Below, in pieces: positions 45,575 through 56,899 of a DNA stretch of 64,000 nucleotides. This stretch comes from Cristatella mucedo. Lineage: Eukaryota; Bryozoa; Phylactolaemata; Cristatellidae. Below the pieces are notes generated by a model. That model ran no database searches. It was given only the letters and a program-made list of their open reading frames with translations, and was not told where the DNA came from. Every line of letters begins with the position of its first letter. Positions within the stretch are counted from its first letter, which is position 1. The translations under genes were made by a program, and so were the position numbers. The stretch covers positions 5,540,501 to 5,604,500 of the forward strand of contig WPIO01000012.1 in NCBI GenBank assembly GCA_009760855.2, in the 5' to 3' direction.

Positions 45575-45738
45575 GTCTTTCCCAGGAGGTAAGGAGTACC
45601 AGCTCTTCACGACCCTGTCGTGGGTTGAAATCCTGCAGTGGGCGATCCTTTATTGACCACTGCAATCGGTGGTAATAGCCGTTATGGCTCTTGTGCCGCT
45701 ACACAAATGAGGCTGATGAATCAGCTATTAATAGCTAT
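45575..45738 (+). mobile_element. SINE-B copy, adjacent to the previous one
   Basis: The head is shortened ('ggaggtaaggagtaccagct', B box 'gtgggttgaaatcctgca'). The body is complete, to 'ggctgatgaatcagctatta'. It follows the preceding copy in the same orientation with almost no spacer. Confidence 0.8.
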
Positions 45739-46284
45739 CCTAAATAAAAGCTGGGAGGTTTACTTATAAGAAGTATTTTGGATCCACTTTTTCACCTAGC
45801 ACTGGTACTGCTAATGTTGATAATGCCACTGCTGGCAAACAATTATAAAAACTTACATGGTTTTGACAAGCTTGCAATTCATCCCGAGTGCACTGTACTG
45901 TAAACTACATATCATGTACCAAATCCGCATTATCTAACTGGAAGCGAAAGTTGTGCAACCTTAAAAAAAAATCCGAACCGAAATCATTTCCTCTACGGCC
46001 ACGAAGATAGCTAAAACTCATCAACCATTGCCTTGTTTCTTGGGCCTTGAGTAAAATGGCCTCGAATGAGAGAGAACACACTCGATAAACCAGGGCTGAA
46101 AAAGGCACGTATTCCGAAAAATTTAAGTTACAAATATACATAAAACAGTATAAGCAAATATAGCTAAATCTAACGTGCAAAAAATTGTAGAACTGATTCG
46201 GACCACATTTGCTTCGTTGTCTTAGTACTTCGAATGCAAGCACAAGGTTAAACGACAGGCACAACTCAAGGAGTACAACAGATG

Positions 46285-46854
46285 TTAAGAACGAAGCTGC
46301 TGTTCCTGATCAATGACATCGCACATAATATGGTCTAAAGGTGTAACCAATGCATCTTGATCTTTGCTGTTGGTCGTCTTGCTAGCACCCCTATCAGGTA
46401 TTGATTCGACTTTGAAGTCACCTGCCGAAAAGGGCAACTCGTCCTCGGCAATAGTGAATATAGTACCAAGTTGGTTTTGCAATGTTTCGGCAACTTTTTC
46501 CACATGGCGATGGAAGCGCTCCGCAAGTTCGAGTCTTTGTTTTTTTTGAAGTTCGAGGGTTACACGCAAAGTTTCACGAGCTTGGTGTGGTCGAAACTCA
46601 TTGACAAGGTGGTGGATGTTGATGAACAAAGTTCGAAGATCCTCGACTTTTTCTTGTCGTTCCGTGGAATCAGGTGCCCTAACAAGGATGTCAAGGAGAT
46701 CAAGGAAGTTTGCCAGTAAAGAATGGTTAAGTTTTTTCAGCTCACGCTTTCGATCATAATTTTGCGGGTATAAACGCTTGATTCGCTGGTCTTCCAGAGG
46801 CCTGATGATAGTTTCGTCGACGTGAAACACAGCTCCAAACATGCTGTAGGAATC
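46285..46854 (-). CDS. MED7: MED7 exon 2
   Basis: The acceptor 'gtctttttcag' precedes [10 protein letters not shown]. The exon holds the whole conserved core and the stop codon. The ORF seems to extend 5' of 46854, but that part is intron. Confidence 0.96.
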   Translation of the reverse strand, partial: DSYSMFGAVFHVDETIIRPLEDQRIKRLYPQNYDRKRELKKLNHSLLANFLDLLDILVRAPDSTERQEKVEDLRTLFINIHHLVNEFRPHQARETLRVTLELQKKQRLELAERFHRHVEKVAETLQNQLGTIFTIAEDELPFSAGDFKVESIPDRGASKTTNSKDQDALVTPLDHIMCDVIDQEQQLRS

Positions 46855-49108
46855 CTGAAAAAGACAAGTGCTTAGCAACGTCGATACAATTACTTTGGCA
46901 TCTAAGTTGTACATGCCGAGATACATAGCTCTACACTTTTAAAGCCTAAATGCAGTGCCAGTGCAAACACCATTGGAATCATGAAAAACGGAATCGAAGA
47001 TTGCTGAGTTCTTATTAAATAAATATTAAAATGCCACCAGGAGGTAAGATTCGCACCGCTTGTTTATCAAACGTGAAAAGCAAGTGCAAAACGAACTTGG
47101 TTAGAAGTTGAAAGCTAATTCGCAAACATCTGCTGCTTTTGATGATATTTTAATCATCTTTATAAAACGGCAAAGTAAGATTCGACAGATGTGCCAAGTG
47201 TTCCCCCTCTTAAAATGTCACTTAATGACTCATTTCTCCAAGAATGTTCAAGATTTGAGCAATCCTATTTCGTATATGTACAAACGTAAGCCAGACATGG
47301 CTTAAGATAATCCACGACATTGAAAGTGCAGTTGAAACTAAAACAGCCCAACAGCATTTTCATACAAAATACCCATAAAACAGCTTACAACTGTTACAAA
47401 GAGCACAACTGTTACAAAGTGCACAACTGCTACAGAGTGCACAACTGTTACCAAGTGCATAAGTCTTGGTGGACATCTGAGGCACCAAAACTATGGTGAT
47501 CTGTAGGTATTTAAAAGCGTCTGCTGAGATAATGAGATGGAAGTTGAGATGTGTACAGGTATTTTGCATAGCTAACCAGTAAGCTCTTAAATTCCATATC
47601 TTAAATTCCCGGGCCTATGAGTTAATACGGTGTGTGTGGTTCTTTTTACAGCTAAATCGAATTATTATATTGTTTAACTCCAAGTCTAGGCTGTTGTGGC
47701 ACTAATTTGCCACCACCGACTGGACAGTGTAATACATTTTTAAGTTTATTTATCAGTTTAGCAGCATAACTGCATCATACAGAGAACAATTGTGGAAGAG
47801 TTCAATCCTGCTGGATGGAACACAAAAATAGGCTGTCTGACACATGCACACGAGCACACTCGCTAACATTAAGCTACCAAAGCTAAGAAAGTACAAGGTC
47901 CATAACTAGAATAGCGGAATCAGGAAACACCACAGGCTCCACAGGGAAGTCAGCCTTGTAGTGTATTTTGTCTATTGACCATCACAGCAAGTTTAGAGAA
48001 ACAATCAAGAGTACAAAGACAGCAAGCCAAACGAATACCGATATCCACCAGCTACCATTGTGGCAATATAAAGACAAACACAAATAAAGGTGCAAGTGCA
48101 ATGAGAACTGCAAACTAACAGCAGCAATAATATATTTGCATTGCACTTTAAGAGAACTAAATTTCTTTAAATGCAAGTTGCATATTCTTGAAAGGAAGCA
48201 TGTCAATTGGATAGCAATAACATGCACACTGTCACTACGCATAAGCATACAAAGACCAATTATCACGAATGAAGCAAATACTGGGTGGAACAGCAGCACG
48301 TCGGCCCTGTAAAGCACGCAAACGCAGGTTAAGGACGCTATCTCGGTCTCAGTATGGCTCTGCTACTTTTTTCTTTAATCTCAAGTCTACCATTGCAGTC
48401 TCTGTCTCAGTGTCGTTTATTCTAATCTCTGTCTGAGGCTCCCACGATCTAATCTATCTTGTCTGTCGTTCGGTCTCATTTCAGTCTCTGCCTACCGATC
48501 TGTCTCATCTATTGCCTGTCTCTCTGCAGGAAGTGAGCAAAAACGACCATAATATTGTATACACTCATACACCACACACAACAGCACGCTACAATTCTCA
48601 AGTAAATGAAAGCACAAAAATAGTCTTCAGAACTGGCGTGAGCCGGCTAAGTTTGTGCTGTTCACAAAGCACCGAGAGCACACGTAAGGGAGCACTGACT
48701 GCAATCTTACTACTGAGCTTGGAAAGCTGAAGTCGCAGCAGAGCTGAGCTCACGACTTGCTGAGCTCTCACTAACCGCCAATGAACACACCAGCAGTGGC
48801 TAGAGCCATATGAAGCAACACAGCACACGAGCTACCTCAGACAGCCTGACTCAGCTGGCCGAGTATGGCTGGCTCAATGGCTATTCGCACGAAAAGGGTT
48901 CCCAAGGGCTGGACCACTGCATTGGTCCAGCCACCCATCCAGCGAGACATAAGGAGTATTGCCATACCTGCATGGGGGGAGGTGGCCTCGGGACTCGGCC
49001 ACGCTTGATATTGTCGTCAGTATACAGGCTGACATACTGCTGTGGAGGAAGTGGCCACGAGCTAATTGGCGGTGGCTGGCCGGGGGCACTACTGCCAATG
49101 TCTGCCAT
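46285..49108 (-). CDS. MED7: Mediator complex subunit 7
   Basis: Two minus-strand exons, 49108-48968 and 46854-46285, join in phase 0 into 236 codons plus stop (human MED7 has 233). Exon 1 gives the proline-rich start and the YTDDNIKRG segment (YTDENIQEG in vertebrates). Exon 2 gives [45 protein letters not shown] and the signature [15 protein letters not shown], followed by a helical region rich in Lys, Arg and Glu. MED7 pairs with MED21 through long helices in the Mediator middle module and supports RNA polymerase II initiation. The tail after about residue 190 is variable, as in other animals. The gene is convergent with DP. Confidence 0.96.
47387..47458 (+). repeat. 18-bp minisatellite, four units
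   Basis: Units related to ACAACTGTTACAAAGTGC repeat four times with one to three mismatches. They lie in the MED7 intron. The minus-strand frame reads as a CALCNS repeat, but it is not spliced into MED7. Confidence 0.9.
48118..48262 (-). mobile_element. LINE-A 3' end fragment, antisense
   Basis: 'gcaataatatatttgcattg' is followed by a hairpin remnant, 'gcaataacatgcacactgtc' and 'cgcataagcatacaaagacc'. This is LINE-A 3' UTR, decayed, in the MED7 intron. Confidence 0.65.
48270..48520 (+). repeat. TCTC/GTCTC-rich degenerate simple sequence
   Basis: Many imperfect copies of 'gtctctgtctcagt' and 'ctaatctctgtctg' occur at about 48340-48530. They lie in the MED7 intron. Confidence 0.5.
48968..49108 (-). 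CDS. MED7: MED7 exon 1 (start)
   Basis: The ATG at 49108-49106 opens [14 protein letters not shown] and the exon continues through [14 protein letters not shown] to PRPPPPMQ. The donor is CAG|GTATGG. The ATG aligns with the family N-terminus, and the conserved proline cluster before DSYSMFG is intact. Confidence 0.93.
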
Positions 49109-49834
49109 GACGGTCGTCGGACTGCAACACAACGAACATCATTTGAGCATGAGTACATCCACTGCGATAAATAAGCTGGCAAGGAAGAGACCGGTGTTGA
49201 GCAATGGCAGGTTTGTGCGACCCATGGCCAATCTAAGGCAAACGATTGTCCATAACCCCATAGTCACAAACGGTGGCATGACAGCATGCTAAACGCCGGT
49301 TGCAGTACGATCGATATTTCTACAAATGCCAGAAGACCAAGAGGTATGACTGTGGGCATCGACGACAGCAATTATGAAAAACTCTTTCTTGCCTAGAGCC
49401 AGGTTTCCATGCACGACCGGACCAGCATGCCCAGCTTGCTACAAGCAGACTTTCTTTCGACTGAGTAGAAACTGTTTTTGTCTCTTAAACTGCCGACGAT
49501 AATTACAACGGTGCAAGTGCACTGCTCACTGGAGCACAAGACATGAACCATAATCAACCCGGCGGAGTTAAGAACGATGCTGTGTCTTACCTATAGCAGC
49601 TGTGCCTACGGTAGCTGCTAGGTAGCTTCACCTAATCGTCAGCCACTCCCCACACATGTCTTTCAAAGAACACTATTCGTTGACTCATCATATGCATCAA
49701 GGAGAGAAAACGAATTGGTGAATGCCAGGGATGAATCTAGAGCAACGGTAATACAACACTGTCAGGCACTAAGGTTTGCTACCTTACAGCCGTTTCAAAC
49801 CACGGCAGCTAGGCTTGTTGTCGTGAATGTCATA
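49109..49834. other. Upstream of MED7, no gene seen
   Basis: This should hold the MED7 5' UTR and promoter. No clear core promoter motif stands out. Confidence 0.4.
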
Positions 49835-50275
49835 ACTTACACATAACATTATTTCTCACCAACCAGCGTTGGCTCCTCATCAATAGGTGAATCAACTTCG
49901 AGGTTCTGTCACTCACCTTTAGATTCCTTCATTCTCTTGCTTTGGCCTGCCTATCTGACATACTTCCTACTCAGACTTGCCGTCGCACACCTCTTCTAAC
50001 TCTGGTCTTTTTAGCTGTGCTTTGAATGAAATTCAAATCTCTAGGAAACCTCCCTTTAATTCCTATGCTCCCAAAGCCTAGATTTCACTACCAGCAGAAA
50101 TCTCGTTATCCCCTGATTTAAAGACATCCAAAAAGAAGCTAAAAACCAATCTCTTCCTAACTGCTTTTGCTAAATCCGCGGAAACCGGCCCCCTTTTTTC
50201 TGTGCATACTGAAAGTATACATCATAGCTAACCGATTGAAATGCTTACTTTTGAACAGATGGTAAGTGCCTAGAA
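49835..50275 (+). mobile_element. LINE-A fragment, degenerate
   Basis: 'aaatctctaggaaacctccc', 'attcctatgctcccaaagcc' and 'gatggtaagtgcctagaagg' follow the LINE-A C-terminus and 3' end, diverged and frameshifted. Confidence 0.65.
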
Positions 50276-50279
50276 GGAT

Positions 50280-51290
50280 GTATGATTCACTTGGGCGTAA
50301 TATAAATTCTTTACAATTAAAATCAATATTACCTTGCCTTAGACAGGCATATCATGAGAGCATGTCAAATACAAGGGCAACAACTGCGACCAGATACAGA
50401 TTGTGTACGATCACATACAAGTTGTGCATGCAGTGTCTGACAGCACAAACGGAGAGGTCGGAGTCAGGCGTGCTATACTTGAATTTTTACGGCAACATTC
50501 GATATACACATATCATGGCACCACTCGACAACACAGTACATTTCGTGAGAAGGCTGGCACCCGTTTCTCTGGCCCGTGATATCGAGAGGACCTACAGCAT
50601 TTGGCGGTGGCCGACTTGACCGACTCAAATTCATTGAAAGTACACTCAGAAGTCAGACGCGCTCAGCTACCACCACAAGTATGAACGTTCGAGGTGCCCG
50701 AGCAAGAGGGCAGCTGAGATGTAGGCGCTAGCGAGCAGGGCAGTACAGGAAATAGCGGCATGGCAAGTGGCGGTGGACCATAAATTCGTTCTAAACCACC
50801 ATATTGGCTACTCTAAATAATACAGTCGCGCAGCTGCAATAGACTTGCCAAAAGAGTGCCGGGACAGCACGGTTCAGCTTAACTAGACGAGTAAAGACAC
50901 CGAGGCTATGCGCAGAGCAACCTCAGGTAGCCTCCTACATTCTACAGTAGCAGCATAACATGTAACTAAACGTTGATATTCGAAGGTGAGATCAGCAAAA
51001 GTAAAGGAAAGATGCTGGCCAGTTAAACACAAACCTCAGTCACCGTATCTACACAAACAACACCCCACTCCTAGCCGAGGAACCGGATGTCCGGCTACAT
51101 GGCCCGCTGCAAGGAGCAAATTGTAGCACACTTTCTTTATACGAAATAAACAAATGATTAGTAATTACTTAAATATAAAAATAAATTTATATTTTTATAT
51201 GCTGGAAATCAAATATTAACTTTTCAGCAGGTATTGTATTGTCATAGCACATCTGTACTCTTTTGAGTAGCCGGAGTATATCTATGGGAC
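50280..51290. other. Intergenic, no gene seen
   Basis: A 117-codon ORF at 50266-50619 has no recognisable motif. Confidence 0.4.
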
Positions 51291-51299
51291 TCATGGTGG

Positions 51300-51772
51300 G
51301 CCAATGTAGGGCCCCAATACGTACCGCCGACTTTTCGCAATCTAACCGTTTACCTAGACCTCGTACAAATCTCAAATCCTATGGAGACCGTGCCTTTAGT
51401 TTTTATGCTCCGAAAGCCTGGAACTCACTCCCGACCTGCGTCACGAAATCTCCTGACTTGACCACATCTAAAAAGAAACTAAAAACGAATCAATGAATGG
51501 CAGCATTTAGTGGGTCCCTGGGATTCGTCCTGTATGTGCTTATGCGTGCTGACACCGTGCATGCTGCCACTCTTGCATGCTGACCTTGTGCATGCCACCC
51601 TAACCAATTGCATGCCAATTACATGCCACCCTAACGTTATTCATGATGTTTACTGAACATGCTACCGCTAACCATTCGATCGTGCTTCCTTTGCACCAAA
51701 TGTAAAGTGTCCAGAAAGAGATTGAGTTCTCCGAGGGAACTATATCAAGCGTATTATTATTATTATTATTGC
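51300..51772 (+). mobile_element. LINE-A copy, 3' end
   Basis: A truncated C-terminal ORF remains (RTNLKSYGDRAFSFYAPKAW, TCVTKSPDLTT). The 3' UTR has a local internal duplication ('gccaccctaac' twice near 51594-51630), then hairpin and (ATT)n. Confidence 0.8.
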
Positions 51773-51774
51773 GA

Positions 51775-51975
51775 TAAAGTGCGTAGCGTCAGAACGCATA
51801 AGCTCACAAAGGCCAATTTACTCAGAACTAGCAAATACTGTGAGGAGCAAGAGGGTTTTCAGCTGCGTTTTAAATGTCAAGTCAGGGGATTTCGTGACAT
51901 CCGTCGGACGTGAGTTCCAGGCTTTTGGAGCATGCGAACTAAAAGAACGTTGTCTAAAAGAACTAAGCAAACTAA
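51775..51975 (-). mobile_element. LINE-A 3' end fragment, antisense
   Basis: The complement of the 3' UTR and last codons (PTDVTKSPDLTFKTQLKTLL on the minus strand) lies between two plus-strand copies. AACTAAA is repeated at its right border. Confidence 0.7.
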
Positions 51976-51982
51976 AGGAACT

Positions 51983-52585
51983 CTGTCGTGAGCGTCGCAG
52001 TTGCCACATTACTCCACTTCTCGCCGACCTGCACTGGCTACCGGTCAAGCAACGGATTGACTTCAAGGTTTTGTCCCTCACTTTTAGGTCCCTTCGTTCT
52101 ATGGCTCCAGCCTATCTGTTAGATATACTACCCCATCAGGCCAAGCATCGTACCACCCGCTTTTCGGAATCCAACAGTCTAGAAATACCTCATACAAACC
52201 TTAAATCCTTTGGAGACCGTGCATTTAGCTCGTATGCTCCCAAAGCCTGGAACTCCCTCCCGACCTGCGTCAGAACATCCCCTGACCTGACCACATTTAA
52301 AAGGAACCTAAAACACACCTATTTAGGACAGCATTTAGTGGGTCCCTGTGATTCGTCCTTGATGAGCTTAGGCGTGCTGACACTGTGCATGCTGCCACTA
52401 ACCACATTTGCATGCTGACCCTGTGCATGTCACCCCTAACCATATTATTTATTTCGTTTGTTTTTTCAAGCATGATTTTACTTACCATTCAATTGCATTT
52501 CACTTTACAGCAAATGTAAAGCGCCTAGAGAGAGATTAAGTTCTCTGAGGGCGCTTTATCAAGTGAATTATTATTATTATTATTA
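51983..52585 (+). mobile_element. LINE-A copy, 3' end, young
   Basis: 5' truncated at the CRERRSCHI segment. The C-terminal ORF is nearly intact apart from one A missing in 'cctaaaacacacc', which shifts the last residues. Hairpin and (ATT)n are perfect. It looks close to the 1-662 and 10581-11612 copies. Confidence 0.88.
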
Positions 52586-52589
52586 ACGT

Positions 52590-53364
52590 TCGCCAAATGA
52601 TTGGAGCTTGGTCGGAGGTACAGCTAAACGACTTATAACTATATTAACAATAATAAAACCCTAACATAAGCTAGGTTATTTATTTAGCTAGTTAGTTCAT
52701 TTGTTTATCCATGAAGTCACTTGTACACTGAGTTCTTATTGATATACTTAAAGTCATACAGCGATGGTGCACTAGTGATGGCAGTCAAAAAAGATGTGGG
52801 GAAGGGCGATATCATTTGCTAATTTACTTATGTAGTCACCGTTTAAATTGGACATTGAAATGCCTTAACTTCACAGGACCAACAACTTAAAAAGGTCTGT
52901 GAAAATTTTGGAAATGTCCTTTCAGTAGTTTGAGCTCTCTGAACTACGACCCTCTTTACTATTGTAGACCGACCAGCTCGACGTATTCAATGCCAGTGGC
53001 TCCGCCTACGCTAGCGTACACGGTTGTCCGAGAACTTCCGGCTCTTGTGCTTGGACTGACTGCATTGGCGTATTAGAAAGCTGCCAGATCGGTGTAAAGT
53101 GTGGTCTATATTTGCACTGTTTTTCTTTGTATTTACCACTTTCATTAAATGGCCGCAAATCAACGGTAGACTTCAAATTCGCGGCTAGTAATTTTTTGAA
53201 CGGATGCTAATTAAGATCACGAAAGAGAAGAAGCTGAACGAAGAGGCGTTCTTGCGAGGAACAACGTGCCGGAAAGACGCCGGATGAGGCTACTGAATGA
53301 TTTGCCACAGAAGCTGAAAGAAAGAGACGTTATCGCCAGAAGCAAGTTACTGCAGAGACTGAAT
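52590..53364. other. Intergenic, AT-rich, no gene seen
   Basis: No coding or repeat signal beyond the tail microsatellite at the left end. Confidence 0.4.
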
Positions 53365-53490
53365 GCGTACCGAAAGCCGCTTAGGCTGTGAGTGCGCTAT
53401 ACAAAACTCTCCTGCGTAACACCCACATGGTCTTTATGACTTTGTGGAGTTACTGACGGAGATACACTACATTGCATTGGGAGCGAAGCA
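53365..53490 (+). mobile_element. LINE-B 3' terminal block
   Basis: 'actgaatgcgtaccgaaagc', 'cgcttaggctgtgagtgcgc', 'atggtctttatgactttgtg' and 'gatacactacattgcattg' match the last 120 bp of the long LINE-B at 17885-18010. Confidence 0.85.
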
Positions 53491-53544
53491 GAAGCACGAC
53501 GGATTCGCGAGTCAAGTTTTATCATCATACTTGATGGGCTAAAA

Positions 53545-53885
53545 CATGGTAGTAATATTAATACTACTTTTGTATAGTAGCCTAAGAGACTCGAGTGAGA
53601 AGAGCGGGGATACGGTGCCTAGCCTGATTGGCTAGGTAGCTTCGAGCCAGATAATGTAGGAGCCTTAAAACGACTGACAAAACCTTGAAGTTGATGTGCT
53701 GCTTGATTGGAAGCCACTGCAATTCGGCGAGAAAATCTTGTAGTTGAAATGCAGCTTGACGGGAAGCAGGTGCAGGTCATTGAGAAGTGGTGCAATGTAG
53801 TAATTGCGACGTTAACGACAGACAAGCCTAGCAGCAAAACTTTTCATCGATACTGCCTTATTGCACAGGCCGGAAGAACTTGTGA
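53545..53885 (-). mobile_element. LINE-A fragment, antisense, degenerate
   Basis: 'cggtgcctagcctgattggc', 'gccttaaaacgactgacaaa' and 'gacagacaagcctagcagca' are the complement of the C-terminal block. A segment around the 'gcttgattggaagcc' / 'gcttgacgggaagc' motif is duplicated. Confidence 0.7.
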
Positions 53886-53889
53886 GTAG

Positions 53890-54439
53890 TGAGCCGGTAT
53901 CCACCGACCTAATTCTCAACGAAATGCACACGCTTTCCCAGTGAACTTGTGTATCTATTCGCAAGTGAATTCCATGAACGCAGGAGCACGACAGCGGATT
54001 CTCGAATATTCGAATGATTGAGCATGGGACACGACAAGGATAAGAAGCTGTGAGACTATGGCCGCGACGACTGCCGTTGAATGAATGGTACACGACTGCC
54101 TTCATGTAAAGGATGTATTTCCTCGAGGCAACCTGTCAAAGTGCTCGCACAAGTTTCCAGATGTAGGCTGGTATCTGTGATTACAACGGAATATGTTCCT
54201 GCTGGCTGATCCTCCGACGTCTTATAAAAATGTCCTATGGTTCCGGACGTTGTTGTCACAAGTGATACTCGTGGGAGCATCAATAGGTCACTCCGTCATA
54301 ACTGGGAAGCTCTTTTGGGGCATTAGTGATTAGCTCTGGCTCCGTGCACCATCCTCAGGCATAAACATGTGCGCCATTCTACTTATTCTTTCTTCTATTT
54401 AGAGCGCAACAATTCTTGTAGATATATGTGATATTTAAT
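53890..54439. other. Intergenic, no gene seen
   Basis: No recognised coding exon or repeat. Confidence 0.4.
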
Positions 54440-54700
54440 ATCATGTATCTCCATTCACAGAGCATCAAGAATTAAGTGACTCCTACGCATGAGAGCTTCC
54501 TAATGCGCAATCGCAGCCTAAGCAGCCGTCGGTGCGCATAGAGAAGCCAACGGGCTTAAACTCTCACGCAGCAAAGAGAGAGTAAGATGCACAGAAGAGT
54601 CAGAAGGGCAGTCGATAAAGTGAGCAGCATTGAAAGAATAGCTCAGGGTGGCTGCAAACGATATGCTACAGTCGCGGCAGCAGGACAGATGTCCTTACAG
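54440..54700 (-). mobile_element. LINE-B 3' end, antisense, degenerate
   Basis: 'catgtatctccattcacaga', 'tcgcagcctaagcagccgtc' and 'cacgcagcaaagagagagta' are the complement of the LINE-B terminal block and 3' UTR. Confidence 0.75.
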
Positions 54701-54869
54701 CGACACTTCTGCATCGTTCTTCATCCCGCCGCACTCTTACCCACCCAGTCAGATAATTCGCACACTAAAAGACCCTTCTTTAATAGGATTTTCCGTCTGG
54801 AGGTGCTACATGTAAGGTTAATTTTCTAAAAGCACTGTTATTATGTAAACAAACACGTTCACATTACTA

Positions 54870-55400
54870 AAATTAGGGCTTGTTTAGATAAGGATACCAC
54901 GTCCAAGTTGGTCCATGCATTCGTTACATCCCGTCTCGACTTCTGCAACTCACTGCTTACTGGCCTACCAGCATGTGCGATCAGGCGTTTGCAGCTGGTG
55001 CAAAACTCTGCGGCTAGGCTTGTCTGTCGTGAGCGTCGCAGTTGCCACATTACTCCACTTCTCGCCGACCTGCACTGGCTACCAGTGAGGCAACGGATTG
55101 ACTTCAAGGTTTTGTCGCTCACTTTTAGGTCTCTTCATTCTATGGCTCCAGCCTATCTTTCAGATATACTCCCCAATCAGGCCAAGCATCGTACCACTCG
55201 CTTTTCGGAATCCAACAGTCTGGAAATACCTCGTACAAACCTTAAATCCTTTGGAGACCGTGTCATTTTGTTTGTTTTTCAAGCATGATTTTACTTACTA
55301 TTCTATTGCATATCACTTTGCAGCAAATGTAAAGCACCTAGAAAGAGATTAAGTTATCTGAGGGCGCTTTATCAAGTGCAATATTATTATTATTATTATT
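54870..55400 (+). mobile_element. LINE-A copy with internal deletion
   Basis: The sequence is nearly consensus from 'gggcttgtttagataagga' through SFGDRA-region codons. It then jumps at 55263 from GACCGTG to the distal 3' UTR 'tcattttgtttg'. About 230 bp that other copies have is missing. CATTT flanks both sides of the missing segment in intact copies. Hairpin and (ATT)n are kept. Confidence 0.85.
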
Positions 55401-55404
55401 TGCA

Positions 55405-56251
55405 TCCCTTTAGCAAGGTAAGCCCACTGTCTTAATGTGGAATGACTCACGTAGGCGTAGTGGCGTTCTTCACCGCAGAACTAGAAATCTGGTTTCAAGA
55501 CGGGCTTTTTGAAGCATGTTCATTCTCCAAATTCATTCCAAGCATCTTCTTTCCACCGGCAGGAATTGTGCGACGCAACCGGAAGCCACTGAGCACTTCT
55601 GCAATTCCGGACGAATCGTATGTTTACTGAGATAACGCTGTAGGCTCCTGAGAATATTGCCGCACGCTATACGTACCTCTGCCGAAGAATTCCCGGGTAG
55701 AAATGCAAACTTTAAAGTGGAGAACATAACGGATAAAAATGAGCAGATAGCAGAAATCAGTTGAAACATGATAGCGGAGATCGGAGGCCTTAGCTCATGT
55801 ACCGACGCCGCCGTTCGGACTGCATTCAAGCAGCATTCTTCAGTAATTCTGCGCCCGCACTCATTTCGAGTAAGAGCAGCTCTCTTTATCCGATACAACT
55901 GAGGGGTCTCAGGTAAACTTATTCGTCCGATGGACAAACCCCCAAGCTGACAAAATTGCTGCACCGCTTATGTTTCGTCCCTTTTTGGCTCGTGCTCGAT
56001 GAATTCCATTGATTCCCAGAGAAAATTTTTAACAGGATCAAAAGTCCCGGACGTTGTTGAGTGCTAGCTATCTCCCTGTAGCTAGACAACAACCACGACT
56101 GCACTTCCGTGCTCAGCAGTGACGGCAAAGCCTCTTCAAATGCCTCAGGATTTCAGCCACAACTCGCTAATGCGACTGAGAACACAACTTCATTTCGCGA
56201 ACCTCCTGCTTCAAACCGTATTTTTCAAGGTTAGCCCGCAAGAAGCACTAC
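55405..56251. other. Intergenic; unassigned minus-strand ORFs
   Basis: Minus-strand ORFs of 143 codons (55964-55533) and 69 codons (56128-55919) sit back to back but have no recognised domain, and no splice pattern links them. Confidence 0.35.
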
Positions 56252-56259
56252 GAGAGAGT

Positions 56260-56315
<56 letters not shown>
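56252..56315 (+). repeat. (GA)n microsatellite
   Basis: About 60 bp of GA repeats, with a few GT interruptions at the left end. Confidence 0.95.
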
Positions 56316-56317
<2 letters not shown>

Positions 56318-56529
56318 CAGCAGAGCACCCAATAGCCCTAAGATAACAAGCCCGTAAAATAGCGGGGAGTGGGTTGTGTGGTTCGGACCGATATTATCGA
56401 AATGATAAGGGACATAAAAAAAGTCTAGGCGTGTCATTTAAGACGAGCGCAAAAAATAGTCATCCAATATAGTTTGCTAGACCTATCTGTTTGTCCAATT
56501 CATTAGTCTTGACTTTTCTAGCTACTTTT

Positions 56530-56895
56530 CCGGTCTTCTGGCTTTAGCAATACGGCGATTACGGCTGGTGCGAAACTCGGCAGCTAGGTTTGTCTGTCGT
56601 GATCGTCGCAGTTGCCATACCAAATCACTTCTCACCGACTTGCATACGCTTCCCATCAAGCAGCGTATAGACTTCAAAGTTACGTTTAAAAGGAAGAAAG
56701 CACGAACCTGTTCCTCACAGCGTTTCCTGAGTTCGTGTGAATAATCCTTTACGTACTTATGAATACTGACGCTTTGTCTATGACGACTAGCCCTATTGGT
56801 ATGCTTTCTTTACAGGATATGTAAAGTGCCTGGAAGTAGATTCAGTTCTCTGAGGGCGCTATACAAATGCATTTTATTGTCATCAATATTATCAT
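56530..56895 (+). mobile_element. LINE-A fragment with internal deletion, degenerate
   Basis: 'gtgcgaaactcggcagctag' and 'cttgcatacgcttcccatca' (C-terminal block) jump directly to 'acgtttaaaaggaagaaagc' and the 3' hairpin. A segment of a few hundred bp is missing. Confidence 0.7.
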
Positions 56896-56899
56896 TTAG

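Noticed and set aside
47387-47458. CRISPR-like array
   Set aside because: The units are directly adjacent with no spacers, and the genome is eukaryotic; it is a minisatellite.
51775-52585. 5'-inverted LINE from twin priming
   Set aside because: In twin priming the inverted part is the 5' portion of the same copy. Here the minus piece is a more diverged 3' end.
55533-56128. Minus-strand gene of about 210 codons
   Set aside because: The two ORFs are in different frames, with no splice sites linking them and no recognised motifs.
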